56,915 nucleotides of DNA from CAYTSW01 sp964440605. Its GTDB lineage: Bacteria; Planctomycetota; Phycisphaerae; Phycisphaerales; UBA1924. Shown one piece after another: positions 40,969-49,822 of this stretch (position 1 is its first letter; every line of letters starts with the position of its first letter). The stretch lies in the NCBI GenBank assembly GCA_964440605.1, contig CAYTSW010000005.1:1-56915 (forward strand), read 5' to 3'. The notes beneath the pieces were generated by a model. It did no database searches. It was not told the origin of the DNA and worked only from the letters and a program-made list of their open reading frames with translations. A program made the position numbers and the translations under genes.

Positions 40969-42198
40969 TCAGCCCTCCCCGCCCTCGGATTGATCGCCCA
41001 CGCCGCCGCCTCCGCCCGCGTTCGGCTGGTCCTGTTGCTGCTCGCTGGCGAGGGCCACCTCCTGTCCCGCGCGGACGCGTTGCAGGCCGGCGATGACGTA
41101 CCGGTCTTCCGCCCCAAGGCCGGAGGTCACGACCACCGTTCCGTCGTCCTGCTCCTCGCCCAACTCCACCGGCCGGCGCTCGACCTTGTTCTCGTTGTCG
41201 ACGACGTAGACGTACGAGCCTTCGAGCCCGACGCCCAGCGCGTTCCGGCTGATCACAACGGCGTCCTCGATCTCTTCGAAGGGCACGCGGATGCGCGCGA
41301 ACAGGCCCGGGTAGAGCGCCGTGTTCTCGTTCGGGAAGATCGCGCGCACCTCGATGGTGCCCGTTGAGGAGTCGAGTACGTTGTCGACGTAGTTGATCTT
41401 CCCGATGTGCGGGTAGCCCGTTTCATTCGCCAGCCCGACCTCGACGCGGTCCTGCGCCTCGGCCGGGACGTTGCCGCGCCGGCCCCGGGCCATGTACTCG
41501 AGGGCGATGCGTTCGCTGACGTCGAAGAAGACGTAGATCGGCTGCACCTCGACCACCGTCGCGAGCAGCGTGTTCTCCCCGTCGCCGACGAGGTTGCCCT
41601 CGTCCACAAGGTTGCGGTTGACGCGCCCCGAGAAGGGCGACTCGATCGTCGTGTAGTCCAGCTCGAGCTGCGCCTGCCGGAGCGAGGCCCGCGCCTCGAC
41701 CACGTCGGCCTTGCGCTGCTCCAGCGTCGCCTCGGCCTCGATCAGTTCGAACGGGTTGGTCGCCCCCGCCTCGGCGGCGGCGTTGAGGCGGTTCAGCCGT
41801 GAGCGCGCCTCGTTCTCCAGGGCCAGCGCTCGCTGCACCGCGGCCTCCGCCCGCTGCTCCGCGACGCGGTATGGCTCCTGCTCGATCACGAAGAGCAGGT
41901 CGCCCTTCTCCACCTCCGCGCTGTCCTCAAAGAGGATCTCCTCGAGAAATCCGGGCACGCGAGCGCGGATCTCCGCGGTGCGCAACGCGCGGACCGTGCC
42001 GGTGTACTCGAAGTAACGCGTGACGGTCCGCACCTCCGGCGTCGCGACCTCCACCGTCGGCGGGCCCTGCTGGCGGGCACCGCGGCTGTCGCCTTCTCCG
42101 TTGTCACAGCCGATCAGACCGAGGGCCGTCGCGAGTGCAAGGCTCACGGCCCACACGAACATCGAGATGCGAGGTGTGTTCACGCCCGGAAGATACAT
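40969..42198 (-). CDS. RND efflux periplasmic adaptor lipoprotein
   Basis: A 409-residue membrane fusion protein of the AcrA/MexA family. A signal peptide ends in the lipobox GLIGC (Cys about 31), so it is membrane-anchored by lipid. The lipoyl half-motif is TGTVRALRTAEIRARVPGFL, the coiled coil runs about 110-185, and the second half is LDYTTIESPFSGRVNRNLVD. The beta-barrel and membrane-proximal domains follow to a Gln/Gly-rich tail. It links the pump to an outer-membrane channel. The first ATG is at 42198; an internal ATG at 42162 (MFVWAVSLAL) would also give a complete signal peptide. It is coupled to the pump gene with a 2-bp gap. Confidence 0.93.
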   Translation of the reverse strand: MYLPGVNTPRISMFVWAVSLALATALGLIGCDNGEGDSRGARQQGPPTVEVATPEVRTVTRYFEYTGTVRALRTAEIRARVPGFLEEILFEDSAEVEKGDLLFVIEQEPYRVAEQRAEAAVQRALALENEARSRLNRLNAAAEAGATNPFELIEAEATLEQRKADVVEARASLRQAQLELDYTTIESPFSGRVNRNLVDEGNLVGDGENTLLATVVEVQPIYVFFDVSERIALEYMARGRRGNVPAEAQDRVEVGLANETGYPHIGKINYVDNVLDSSTGTIEVRAIFPNENTALYPGLFARIRVPFEEIEDAVVISRNALGVGLEGSYVYVVDNENKVERRPVELGEEQDDGTVVVTSGLGAEDRYVIAGLQRVRAGQEVALASEQQQDQPNAGGGGGVGDQSEGGEG

Positions 42199-42274
42199 GT
42201 GGGCAGGGTAGGGGCGGTGGGAGGCGCTTTCGGAAGTTTCAGCGCAACCTGAAGACGTCTTCAGGAGAGACGCG

Positions 42275-43036
42275 TCAGCCCAACTCGACCGACCAGTAGG
42301 CGTTGTCGAGGAAGGCCTTCCAACTCTCGTAGCGATCCTGCCCGAGGCGCACCGAGATCAGGGGGTTACGCCGCGGGCGCTTGGGCAGGTTCACCAGCTT
42401 CATGCGCGCCTGATCGGGCGTACGCCCGCCTTTGCGCGCGTTGCACTTCACGCACGAGCACACCAGGTTTTCCCAGGTGTCCGGCCCGCCCTGGCTCCTT
42501 GGGATGACGTGGTCGATCGATAGCTCGCTGGTGGGGAAGTGGTTGCCGCAATACTGGCAGCGATTGCGATCGCGCGCAAAGAGGTTGCGGCGGTTGAGCT
42601 TGACGTGCTGCGCCGGCAGGCGGTCGTACCCCAGCAGGCGGATGACCTTGGGCACCGCCAGATCGAGCTGCACCGTGCGGACCCAGTCATGCCGGTGCGG
42701 CTCGAACTCGCGCTGGAGTTCGGAGACCTCGGTCCACGTCTCCAGGTCGTAGCCCATCCACTGCCCGCCGTCGACGTGGACGACCTCGGCGATGTTGCGC
42801 GCCAGCAGGGTGAACGCACGCTTGGCGCTGACCACGCGCACCGCCATATACAGCTTGTTGAGGACGAGGACCTTTGCATCGAGGCCGCTGGCCAACGCGG
42901 GCGATCCTCCGTGCCCGGCGCTGACCACGCATGCGGACGGCTCCGCGGGCGCGGGACTGGCGTCCCGTCCATCAATCGCCTCGGCTGATGCTGGCGTTGC
43001 GGCTTGGCCGCGACGCCCTCGGTGCTTGGCCGACAT
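42275..43036 (-). CDS. HNH endonuclease family protein
   Basis: A 253-residue protein with a C-terminal HNH domain: CQYCGNHFPTSELSIDHVIP, then SQGGPDTWENLVCSCVKCNA and RKGG. The paired CxxC ligands bind zinc and the DH/N residues form the nuclease centre. The middle region (VLVLNKLYMAVRVVSAKRAF and VPKVIRLLGYDRLP) matches the conserved HNH proteins found singly in many bacterial chromosomes, not linked to restriction or phage genes. I start at MSAKHRG (ATG 43036) with GGGAGG five bases upstream; the longer frame adds 31 unlikely residues. The physiological substrate is unknown. Confidence 0.9.
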   Translation of the reverse strand: MSAKHRGRRGQAATPASAEAIDGRDASPAPAEPSACVVSAGHGGSPALASGLDAKVLVLNKLYMAVRVVSAKRAFTLLARNIAEVVHVDGGQWMGYDLETWTEVSELQREFEPHRHDWVRTVQLDLAVPKVIRLLGYDRLPAQHVKLNRRNLFARDRNRCQYCGNHFPTSELSIDHVIPRSQGGPDTWENLVCSCVKCNARKGGRTPDQARMKLVNLPKRPRRNPLISVRLGQDRYESWKAFLDNAYWSVELG

Positions 43037-43202
43037 CGGCGCCTCCCATCGCGCGGCGAACGAAAGCCCCGCGACCGAAAGACACGGTAGCCCACAACCG
43101 ATGGGACAGCAATGAGAATCATGCACCACCCATACACCGATTCACGCCATATTGACGCGAACTTGGCCTCAGAGTGACGCTCAGCCGGATTCCGGCATGG
43201 GT

Positions 43203-44867
43203 TCAGTGCCGAAAATGGCGTCGGCCCGTGGTGTAACACGACCGATTGCGGGCGTTGCAGGCGTCGAAGGTGTCCGCGTCGCGCTTCGATCCGCCCGGGT
43301 GGAGGATCAGATCGACCCCGGCGTCCATCAGCACTCCGGGACCGTCCGAGAACGGAAAGAAGGCGTCGCTGGCGGCGATCGCGCCCGGCGCACGGTCGCC
43401 CGCCTTGTTGACCGCGATGCGGCAGGCCGCGACCCGGTCCATCTGTCCCGCACCGGCGCCGAAGAGGCGGACGACATCCGTCCGGTCGGCGTCGCGTCCT
43501 CCGATGGCGATGGCGTTGCTCGAGAGGTGCTTGGTGATGGTCCAGACCACCGCTGCGTCGCGCAGACGCTCGGCGTCAACGACGGGGCCGGCGGCGTGCT
43601 GCCACGCGTCGGCCTCGGCCAACGCCGTATCGGCGTCCTGCACGAGATACCCGCCCGCGCCGATGGACCTGACGGACAACCCGCCGTCGCCCGTGGCGTC
43701 CGGTGCGCCCAGCGCGATCACCCTCATCGCCGACGACTTGTCGCGGAGCACCCCCAGCGCATCACCGTCGACAGCGTGCGCACAGACCACTTCGAGGAAG
43801 ACGCCCTGGGTCGCGATGCGTTCGGCCGCTTCTCGGTCGAGCACGCCGGCGAGGGCGAGGATGCCGCCGTACGCCGCCAGCGGATCACCGACCAGTGCGC
43901 CGTCGACGGCGTCTCGCGCCGACGGCCCGGTCGCGGCCCCGCAAGGATTGGTGTGCTTGACCACCACCGCCGCTGCCCCGTTGCGCCCGGCTAACTCCAG
44001 CACGCGTGCGAGTTCGTTCGCGAGGCCCGTCGCGGCGGCGGCGTCGGCAATGTTATTGAAGCTCAGCGCCTTGCCCGCGAGCACCTCGCCGTCGATGACG
44101 GACCGCCCGCCGGTCAACGGGGCGTTGGCGTCGCGGTACGAGGCCGCGCGCTGGTGCGGGTTCTCGCCGTAGCGCAGCGGGCTGACGCGTTCGAGCGAGA
44201 GGTCCAGCCGCGCGGGCAGTTCGTCGCTCGCATCGGGCAAAGCAGGTGAGCCCAAGCGCTTCGCAATCGCGGCGTCGTACGCGCTCGTGTGCCGGAAGGC
44301 TTCGATCGCGAGCGCGCGCCGCAGCGCGTGCGTTGTGCCGCCGTGTTGGGCGAGCTCGTCCGTGACGCGTTGGTATTGCTCCGGCGCGACGACCACCGCG
44401 ACGCGGGCGTGGTTCTTTGCCGCCGAGCGGATCATCGCCGGTCCGCCGATGTCGATTTGCTCAATGAGCTGGTCGTCGGTCGCGTTCGGGTCGGCCGCGG
44501 CCTGCTCGAAGGGGTAGAGATTGACGACCACGAGATCGATGGGGCGGATGCCGTGCTCCTTCATGGCGTCGGCGTGGTCGCGCTGGGCCTCGTTGCCCAG
44601 GATGCCGCCATGGATGCGTGGGTGCAGCGTCTTGACGCGACCGCCGAGCATCTCCGGGAATCCGGTGACATCCTCGACGGGGGTGACGGGCAGGCCCTCG
44701 TCGGCGAGGAGGCGCGCGGTGCCGCCCGTGGAGAGGAGTTCGACGCCGTGATCGTTCAGGGTGCGCGCGAGGGCGGGGAGGCCGGCCTTGTCGCTCACCG
44801 AGAGCAAGGCGCGCCGGAGGGTTCGGACGCCTTGGGCGGGCTCTTGAGAGTGGTTCGCTTCGGGCAT
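43203..44867 (-). CDS. purH: Bifunctional AICAR transformylase/IMP cyclohydrolase
   Basis: A 554-residue enzyme catalysing the last two steps of IMP synthesis. The N-terminal cyclohydrolase domain has RALLSVSDKAGL, LLSTGGTARLL, GRVKTLHPRIHGGIL and VVNLYPFEQ. The C-terminal transformylase domain has LRYGENPHQRA, FNNIADAAAA, VVVKHTNPCGAA and PFSDGPGVLMDAGV ending in IL-HPGGS. Key Lys-His of the transformylase (VKHTNPCG) is intact. I start at MPEANHSQ (ATG 44867); the open frame reaches 45020 but there it is antisense to nothing meaningful and overlaps the lipoprotein gene. It is about 25 residues longer than E. coli PurH. Confidence 0.95.
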   Translation of the reverse strand: MPEANHSQEPAQGVRTLRRALLSVSDKAGLPALARTLNDHGVELLSTGGTARLLADEGLPVTPVEDVTGFPEMLGGRVKTLHPRIHGGILGNEAQRDHADAMKEHGIRPIDLVVVNLYPFEQAAADPNATDDQLIEQIDIGGPAMIRSAAKNHARVAVVVAPEQYQRVTDELAQHGGTTHALRRALAIEAFRHTSAYDAAIAKRLGSPALPDASDELPARLDLSLERVSPLRYGENPHQRAASYRDANAPLTGGRSVIDGEVLAGKALSFNNIADAAAATGLANELARVLELAGRNGAAAVVVKHTNPCGAATGPSARDAVDGALVGDPLAAYGGILALAGVLDREAAERIATQGVFLEVVCAHAVDGDALGVLRDKSSAMRVIALGAPDATGDGGLSVRSIGAGGYLVQDADTALAEADAWQHAAGPVVDAERLRDAAVVWTITKHLSSNAIAIGGRDADRTDVVRLFGAGAGQMDRVAACRIAVNKAGDRAPGAIAASDAFFPFSDGPGVLMDAGVDLILHPGGSKRDADTFDACNARNRSCYTTGRRHFRH

Positions 44868-44901
44868 GGTGCTGGACCGGACCGGGCCGGCCGGAGAGGA
44901 G

Positions 44902-46074
44902 TTAGCGAAGGGGGGCGTACTTGCTGACGACGCCGTTGCGCTCGATGGCGTAGAGCACGCCCTCGTGCTGCTTGAAGCGATCGATGTTGGGGATGGCCAG
45001 GCGTTGGAGCTCGTCGCCATCAGAGAGGTCGAGGAGGATCATCTCGCCGGTGTTCTCGTTCCATACGAGGACTTCCTGGGGTCGGGTCGCGACGACCTCA
45101 CCCTCGACATCGTCGGTGGTCCAGACGCGTTGACCGGTGCGGGCGTCGAGCGCGACGAAGCCTTCGCGCGGGATGTGGAGCATGAGCAGTCCTTCGTGCA
45201 GCGCGGGTTGGCTGCGCAGCGGGCTCTCGGTGCGGACGCGCCACTGGCGCCGAGCGTCGCGGACGCCGAAGGCGTAGATGGACTGATCGAGACTGGCGAC
45301 GTAGAGCGTGTCGCCGTCGGTGACGGGGCTGGTCGCGACGCCCTCGAAGAGGCGTTCGCGTCGTCCGTTGGAGGTGCCGCGCTCGATATCGAGCATGATG
45401 ACGTCGCCCGCGTTGCTGACGACGCCGAGCGAGCGGTTGTCCATGAGGACCATCTGGTTGTCGATGGCGCCGCGCAGGTCGACGCCCCAGACCTTGACGC
45501 CTACAGGCAAGTCGTGCGCGAAGACCTGACCCGTCGTGCTGCCGAGGATGATGCTCGGTTCGTTGACGATGGGTTGGGTATTGGCGAGGTCGGAGAGGCG
45601 TTGGCGGTCGATGAGGTTGCCGGTCTCGGCATCGAAGATCTGGAGTTCTGTTTCGCCGGCGGCGATCACGACGCGTCCGTCGGCCAGGTCACCCGTGCGG
45701 ACCGCGCGTCCGGAGGCGAAGGCGTTGCCCACGAACTTCTCGAGCGAATCGCCCAGCGACACGGACCAGCGGACGCGACCGGTGTCGGTCTCGATGAGCG
45801 AGAGGGTGTTGTCGGTGTCCTGAAAGGTGGCCAGTTCGCCTTCGACATCGAAGTAGAGCGGGTCGGCGAGAGGTCCGAGGCCGGGATAGCCGCGCCACTG
45901 GAGGGAGTAGCCGAGCTTGTAGAAGGGGTCATTCTGGAGGTCGTCGACGTTGAGGAGGGTGTCGGCGGGCCGATCGTCGCGGTCGCTGGCGCAGCCGAGG
46001 GGGAAGCCGGCGACCGCGACGCAGCAGGCGAGCAGCGCGAGTCGGCGGGGGTGAAGTCGAAGGATCGCAGACAT
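44902..46074 (-). CDS. PQQ-like beta-propeller lipoprotein
   Basis: A 390-residue lipoprotein with a signal peptide ending in PLGC (Cys 28). Repeated beta-propeller blades follow, such as DTDNTLSLIETDTGRVRWSV, GETELQIFDAETGNLIDRQ, DQSIYAFGVRDARRQWRV and EGFVALDARTGQRVWTTDD. This is the PQQ/YWTD-like repeat used by BamB and many planctomycete surface proteins, here probably as a scaffold; PQQ itself is not implied. GGGAGGAT precedes the start. It lies 34 bp upstream of purH on the same strand. Confidence 0.85.
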   Translation of the reverse strand: MSAILRLHPRRLALLACCVAVAGFPLGCASDRDDRPADTLLNVDDLQNDPFYKLGYSLQWRGYPGLGPLADPLYFDVEGELATFQDTDNTLSLIETDTGRVRWSVSLGDSLEKFVGNAFASGRAVRTGDLADGRVVIAAGETELQIFDAETGNLIDRQRLSDLANTQPIVNEPSIILGSTTGQVFAHDLPVGVKVWGVDLRGAIDNQMVLMDNRSLGVVSNAGDVIMLDIERGTSNGRRERLFEGVATSPVTDGDTLYVASLDQSIYAFGVRDARRQWRVRTESPLRSQPALHEGLLMLHIPREGFVALDARTGQRVWTTDDVEGEVVATRPQEVLVWNENTGEMILLDLSDGDELQRLAIPNIDRFKQHEGVLYAIERNGVVSKYAPLR

Positions 46075-46262
46075 TGACGCATCCTCCCGGAGCGTGTGGT
46101 GGTCAGAGTTGGCCGGGCCCGTCGGGCGGTCCGGGATTGGCTGGATTCGCGGGCCGGAGCGGGCGGGTTCCGTCCCCGCTCGTGCGGGCGGGCGAGGATA
46201 ACGCCTCAGCCGACCCCCCGCGCGCCGCTCCGCCCCGGGTCGCCCGCGCGTACGCTTGGCTC

Positions 46263-46889
46263 GTGTTTACCGGAATCATCCAGCACGTGGGCGTCGTCGC
46301 CGAAGCCCGGGAGACTTCTTCAGGCGTGCGGCTGCTGATCGACGCCGCCGGCTGGTCGCACACGCCCCGATCGGGCGACTCCATCTGCATCAGCGGATGC
46401 TGTCTCACGGTCGCTCACGAGTGGCGTCCGCAGGACGGCCCGCTGGCCTTCGACGTGGTGCGCGAGACGCTCGACAAGACGACGCTGGGGCGGCTGCGCG
46501 CGGGCGATCGCGTCAACCTCGAGCCGAGCGTGCGTGCCGACAGCCTCATGGACGGGCACACCGTTCAGGGGCACGTGGAGGGGCTCGGGACCGTCGAGCG
46601 CGTGCGGGACGAGCGCGACGACTGGCGCCTGTGGGTGCGCGCGCCGGCGGACCTCATGCCCTGCGTCGTGCCGAAAGGCTCTGTCGCGATCGATGGCACG
46701 TCGCTCACCATCGCGGGCGTCGATGGCGAGATCTTCTCGGTCGCCCTCATCCCGACGACGCTGGAACGGACGACGCTGGGCCACCTCAAAGCGGGCGAGT
46801 CGGTGAATCTCGAAACCGACGTCATCGCGCGCACGGTCGTGCACTACCTCAAGCACCACGCGGCGCACTCACCCGGGCCGCATGCTTGA
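46263..46889 (+). CDS. ribE: Riboflavin synthase, alpha chain
   Basis: A 208-residue enzyme joining two lumazine molecules to make riboflavin. The GTG start gives the family's conserved beginning FTGIIQHVGVV. Two similar barrels follow: the first with DSICISGCCLTVAHEW and a DVVRETLDKTTLG stretch, the second with GSVAIDGTSLTIAGVD and LIPTTLERTTLGHL. The linker HTVQGHVEGLGTVERV fits. No FMN riboswitch pattern is visible in the 188 bp upstream. Its TGA abuts the lpxA stop from the opposite strand with no bases between. Confidence 0.95.
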   Translation: MFTGIIQHVGVVAEARETSSGVRLLIDAAGWSHTPRSGDSICISGCCLTVAHEWRPQDGPLAFDVVRETLDKTTLGRLRAGDRVNLEPSVRADSLMDGHTVQGHVEGLGTVERVRDERDDWRLWVRAPADLMPCVVPKGSVAIDGTSLTIAGVDGEIFSVALIPTTLERTTLGHLKAGESVNLETDVIARTVVHYLKHHAAHSPGPHA

Positions 46890-47798
46890 TCACTTGAAGC
46901 TGTCCGTCGCCTTGCCGCGGCCCGGGCAGAGGCCCTTGTTTCGTGGCGGGTCCTGGCTGAGCGCATCGCGGATGAAGGCGACGAAGCGCTGGGCGTGCGG
47001 GCCGAGGGTCATGGTCCGCTCGCACTCGTCGAGCACGTCCAGAATAGGCCGCGCCTGGCGGTCGCGGAAGACGGCGCCGTGCAGGGCCTTGATCTGTGCA
47101 CGTTCGTCGGCCTCCACGCCGGCGCGGCGCAGGCCGATGACGTTCAGCCCCCCGATGCGGTTGGGCCCGGCGACCATGACGAAGTGGGGCACGTGCATCC
47201 CGACGGGGCAGAGCCCGCGGATCATCACGAGGTCGCCGATGATGACGAACTGATGGACGCTCACGCCGCCCGAAAAGACGCACCGGTCCCCGATGCGCAC
47301 GTGCCCGGCGATCATAGTGGTATTGGGGAAGACGTTGTCATCGCCGATCTGTACGTTGTGCCCGGCGTGGGCCTGGGCCATGAAGAAGTTGCCCGAGCCG
47401 ATGCGCGTGGGCGGCGCCGAGCCGGTGCCGCGGCTGAGGGTGACGCCTTCGCGAAAGATGTTGCGGTCGCCGATGTGGAGCCAGCCCGGGGCGTCGTCCG
47501 AGTACGCCTTGTCCTGTGGGTCGCCGCCGAGGACGGCGTAAGGGTGGACGACGTTGGCTTGGCCGAGTGTCGTGTTGCGGCAGACGATGGCGCGAGCGCG
47601 CAGCTCGCACCCGGCGCCGATGGCGCAGTTCGGGCCCACGATCACGTCGGGCCCGATGACTGCATCGGGGCCCACGGAGGCCGAGTCGTCGATTCGCGCG
47701 GACTGGTCGACCCGGGCCGATGGGTCCACGCCCGGCTCGATCACGGGTGGGGCGGTGGGCGGCGTGGGGGCGGCTGAGGGAGTGGAGGGGTGGGACAT
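46890..47798 (-). CDS. lpxA: Acyl-ACP--UDP-N-acetylglucosamine O-acyltransferase (LpxA)
   Basis: A 302-residue left-handed beta-helix acyltransferase, first step of lipid A synthesis. Hexapeptide repeats start at VDPSARVDQSARIDDSASVG and continue to about 200. The LpxA pattern is clear in VVHPYAVLGGDPQDKAY, LHIGDRNIFREGVTLSRGTG and the catalytic-His region AQAHAGHNVQIGDDN. The C-terminal helical part VIGLRRAGVEADERAQIKAL also matches. It is longer than the 262 residues of E. coli because of a Pro-rich N-terminus and a C-terminal tail. The presence supports a lipid A-bearing outer membrane. Confidence 0.93.
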   Translation of the reverse strand: MSHPSTPSAAPTPPTAPPVIEPGVDPSARVDQSARIDDSASVGPDAVIGPDVIVGPNCAIGAGCELRARAIVCRNTTLGQANVVHPYAVLGGDPQDKAYSDDAPGWLHIGDRNIFREGVTLSRGTGSAPPTRIGSGNFFMAQAHAGHNVQIGDDNVFPNTTMIAGHVRIGDRCVFSGGVSVHQFVIIGDLVMIRGLCPVGMHVPHFVMVAGPNRIGGLNVIGLRRAGVEADERAQIKALHGAVFRDRQARPILDVLDECERTMTLGPHAQRFVAFIRDALSQDPPRNKGLCPGRGKATDSFK

Positions 47799-47872
47799 CG
47801 CGATCGGCTCGTGTTCGCGTCCGACGATGCGTCGGGGCCGGTCATGAGCCTACTCGCGTCGTACCGGCTGCG

Positions 47873-49141
47873 TCACGCCGCGGCCTGGTGTTCGGTCGCG
47901 GGTTGTGATGCCGCGACCGGACGCGGGGCGAGGACGAGGGCGGTGATGTCGTCCACCTGGTGCAGCGAGCCCGCGGCGCCGTCGAGGGACGCGCCGAGCT
48001 GCGCGAGGGCGCCCTGCATGCCTTGGTCCCGCCAGCGTTCGCTCAGGTCGCCGAAGCGGTTGAGGAACCGGCGGTTGGGCATTTTGTGGGCGTAGCGGGA
48101 GTCCTGAGCATCGGGGAAGGCGGTCTCGAATCCGTCGGAGTAGATGATCATGAGCTCCTCGTCGCCGAGGGCGAAGGTGCACTCGTCGAAGGTGTCTTCC
48201 TCGAAGACGCCGAGCATGCCGCCTTCGAGCTCCATGCGGCTGGCGCCGCCGGGTCCGAAGATGAGCGGGGCGGGATGGCCCGCGCCGGCGAGGGTGACGG
48301 TGCGGTCGCGTGTGTCGATCACGCCGGCGACGGCGGTGGCGAAACGCGGGGCCGAGGCGTGGCGATGCACGAGCAAGCGGTTCAGCCGCTCGAGCGCCGC
48401 GCCGGGGCCGCTGATGGTGTAGGCGTCGCCCTCGATGGACTTCATGCACATGCCCTGGGCGATGATCATGGTGAGCAAGGCGGCCGGGACGCCGTGGCCC
48501 ACGGCGTCGGCGAGGAAGAAGCCCAGGTGGTGTTCATCGAGGCGGTCGACGTTGTAGATGTCGCCGCTGACGTAGCCGGCGGGGCGGAACATGACCCCGA
48601 ACTCGACGCCGTCCACCGTGGGCAGGGCCTTGGGCAACAGCTCGTGCTGGACGCTGGCGGCGAGCTGGAGCTCCTCGTGGAGTTTGTTCATCTCGCCGCG
48701 CAGGCCGCCCTGGAAGCGTCGGGCGACATCGAGTTCGGCGTGGAGCGCGTCGAAGGCGCGCTGTCGATCGGCGAGAGCGGCGATGGCGGCGGCGACGGAC
48801 GCGGGGTCTTCGGACTCGGGCACGAGGACTGAGCCGGGCATCGCGCCGGCGCTGGCGGGGGACGTGGGCTCGTGCGCGAGAACGAGTGTGGCGACGTGTT
48901 CCTGGCGGAGCGTGTCGATCACCTTGAACAGCTCGGTGCCCGCGAGGCCCGCGACGACGACGACGTGGCCCAGCGACTCGCGCCGCGACGACTCGGCGGC
49001 TTCAGGCGCGAGGCGAGCGATCCGCGCGGGCGGGGCCCAGACGGGCCAGGCGTCGGCGATGCGTGCCCACGCATCGGGCGGGGCGTCGGGCCCTTCGACG
49101 AGGGAGACCAGGATGCCGCTCGATGACCATGATCGCCTCAC
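47873..49141 (-). CDS. SpoIIE-type PP2C phosphatase with degenerate receiver-like domain
   Basis: A 422-residue protein. Residues 1-120 resemble a receiver domain by spacing (ILVSLVE, HVVVVAGLAGTEL, VATLVLAHEP) but lack a clear phospho-acceptor Asp cluster. A coiled-coil helix follows (LHEELQLAASVQHELLP), then the PP2C/SpoIIE phosphatase domain with YVSGDIYNVDRLDEHHLGFF, LADAVGHGVPAALLTMIIAQ and LMIIYSDGFETAFPD, carrying the metal-binding Asp residues. Such phosphatases act on anti-sigma-factor antagonists; no partner kinase or antagonist lies nearby. I start at GTG 49141, which has a well-spaced TGGAGG; another GTG at 49192 would add 17 residues. Confidence 0.88.
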   Translation of the reverse strand: MRRSWSSSGILVSLVEGPDAPPDAWARIADAWPVWAPPARIARLAPEAAESSRRESLGHVVVVAGLAGTELFKVIDTLRQEHVATLVLAHEPTSPASAGAMPGSVLVPESEDPASVAAAIAALADRQRAFDALHAELDVARRFQGGLRGEMNKLHEELQLAASVQHELLPKALPTVDGVEFGVMFRPAGYVSGDIYNVDRLDEHHLGFFLADAVGHGVPAALLTMIIAQGMCMKSIEGDAYTISGPGAALERLNRLLVHRHASAPRFATAVAGVIDTRDRTVTLAGAGHPAPLIFGPGGASRMELEGGMLGVFEEDTFDECTFALGDEELMIIYSDGFETAFPDAQDSRYAHKMPNRRFLNRFGDLSERWRDQGMQGALAQLGASLDGAAGSLHQVDDITALVLAPRPVAASQPATEHQAAA

Positions 49142-49147
49142 GCTGCG

Positions 49148-49153
49148 CCTCCA
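49148..49153 (-). promoter_or_regulatory. Ribosome binding site of the SpoIIE-type phosphatase
   Basis: TGGAGG on the minus strand, 6 nt before GTG 49141. It favours this start over GTG 49192, which has no such site. Confidence 0.6.
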
Positions 49154-49216
49154 GGGGTGTGGCGCGGGGTGCGGCCCCGGTTGAAGGGACACTTGCCGCG
49201 CCGGGGAGGCATCGAC

Positions 49217-49822
49217 TCATCGGGCCCGGCTCTTGAGGGCGTCGAGGTTCGTGATGTCGATCCGGTCGCCCGGTCGGAGGCCAAGCCGTTCAAAGGTGCC
49301 GCCCGCGACCTCGATAACGATGCGGCAGGGGAAGCCGCTGGGATAACGCTTGAGGCGGCTCTCGTACGCGCGGTTGGCGAAGTCGCCCTCCACCCCCTCG
49401 CCCTCGCCCCTGGGCGGTTCGACGGGCATGGTGTACATCCGCCCGATAAATCCGCTGTCGGTGAGATAGGCGATGTCGATGTCAACGAGGCAGTCGCGCA
49501 TGATGAAGCTGCGTGGCGCGGCGCGGGGGAAGATGAAGATCATGCCGCGGTCGTCGGGGATGTGCGGCACGCCGCCCAGGCCCCGCGTGCGCTCCTCCCC
49601 GTCGTCGGCTACCGCGAGCGTGAAGCTCTCGCCGCCGAGATCGGCCTGCACGGTGTCGGTGATCGCCAGCAGACGGTTGTCCTGCTCGGGGGCGGCGTCG
49701 GCCGAGGGCCCGGCTTGGTCGGACGTTGTGGCGTCGGTGCCCGCGTCATCGGGCTGGCAGGCGGCCAGCAGGAGCGCGAGCGGGAGCATCGCGGCACAGC
49801 ACAGGTGTCGTCGCATCATCAT
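49217..49822 (-). CDS. DUF192 lipoprotein
   Basis: A 201-residue lipoprotein. The signal peptide MMMRRHLCCAAMLPLALLL ends in AAC (lipobox LLAAC, Cys about 22). The DUF192 core contains FTLAVADDGEERTRGLGGVP, GMIFIFPRAAPRSFIMRDCL and VDIDIAYLTDSGFI, ending with FERLGLRPGDRIDI. The family is widespread and of unknown function. It overlaps the gluQ stop by four bases (ATGA), so it is co-translated with that gene. Two further ATG codons follow the first, making the exact start uncertain by two residues. Confidence 0.9.
   Translation of the reverse strand: MMMRRHLCCAAMLPLALLLAACQPDDAGTDATTSDQAGPSADAAPEQDNRLLAITDTVQADLGGESFTLAVADDGEERTRGLGGVPHIPDDRGMIFIFPRAAPRSFIMRDCLVDIDIAYLTDSGFIGRMYTMPVEPPRGEGEGVEGDFANRAYESRLKRYPSGFPCRIVIEVAGGTFERLGLRPGDRIDITNLDALKSRAR

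Noticed and set aside
37766..40993. 1075-codon open frame on the plus strand
   Set aside because: It is the exact antisense of the RND pump gene, and its protein is an Arg/His/Asp-rich string without hydrophobic helices or motifs.
37778..42198. Complete tripartite efflux operon
   Set aside because: Only pump and adaptor are present; no outer-membrane channel gene was found on either side.
42275..43036. HNH protein as part of a defence or mobile element
   Set aside because: No restriction, phage, integrase or toxin genes flank it; the neighbours are an efflux adaptor and purH, and base use is like the surroundings.
46075..46262. FMN riboswitch upstream of riboflavin synthase
   Set aside because: None of the conserved RFN-element segments can be recognised in these 188 bp.
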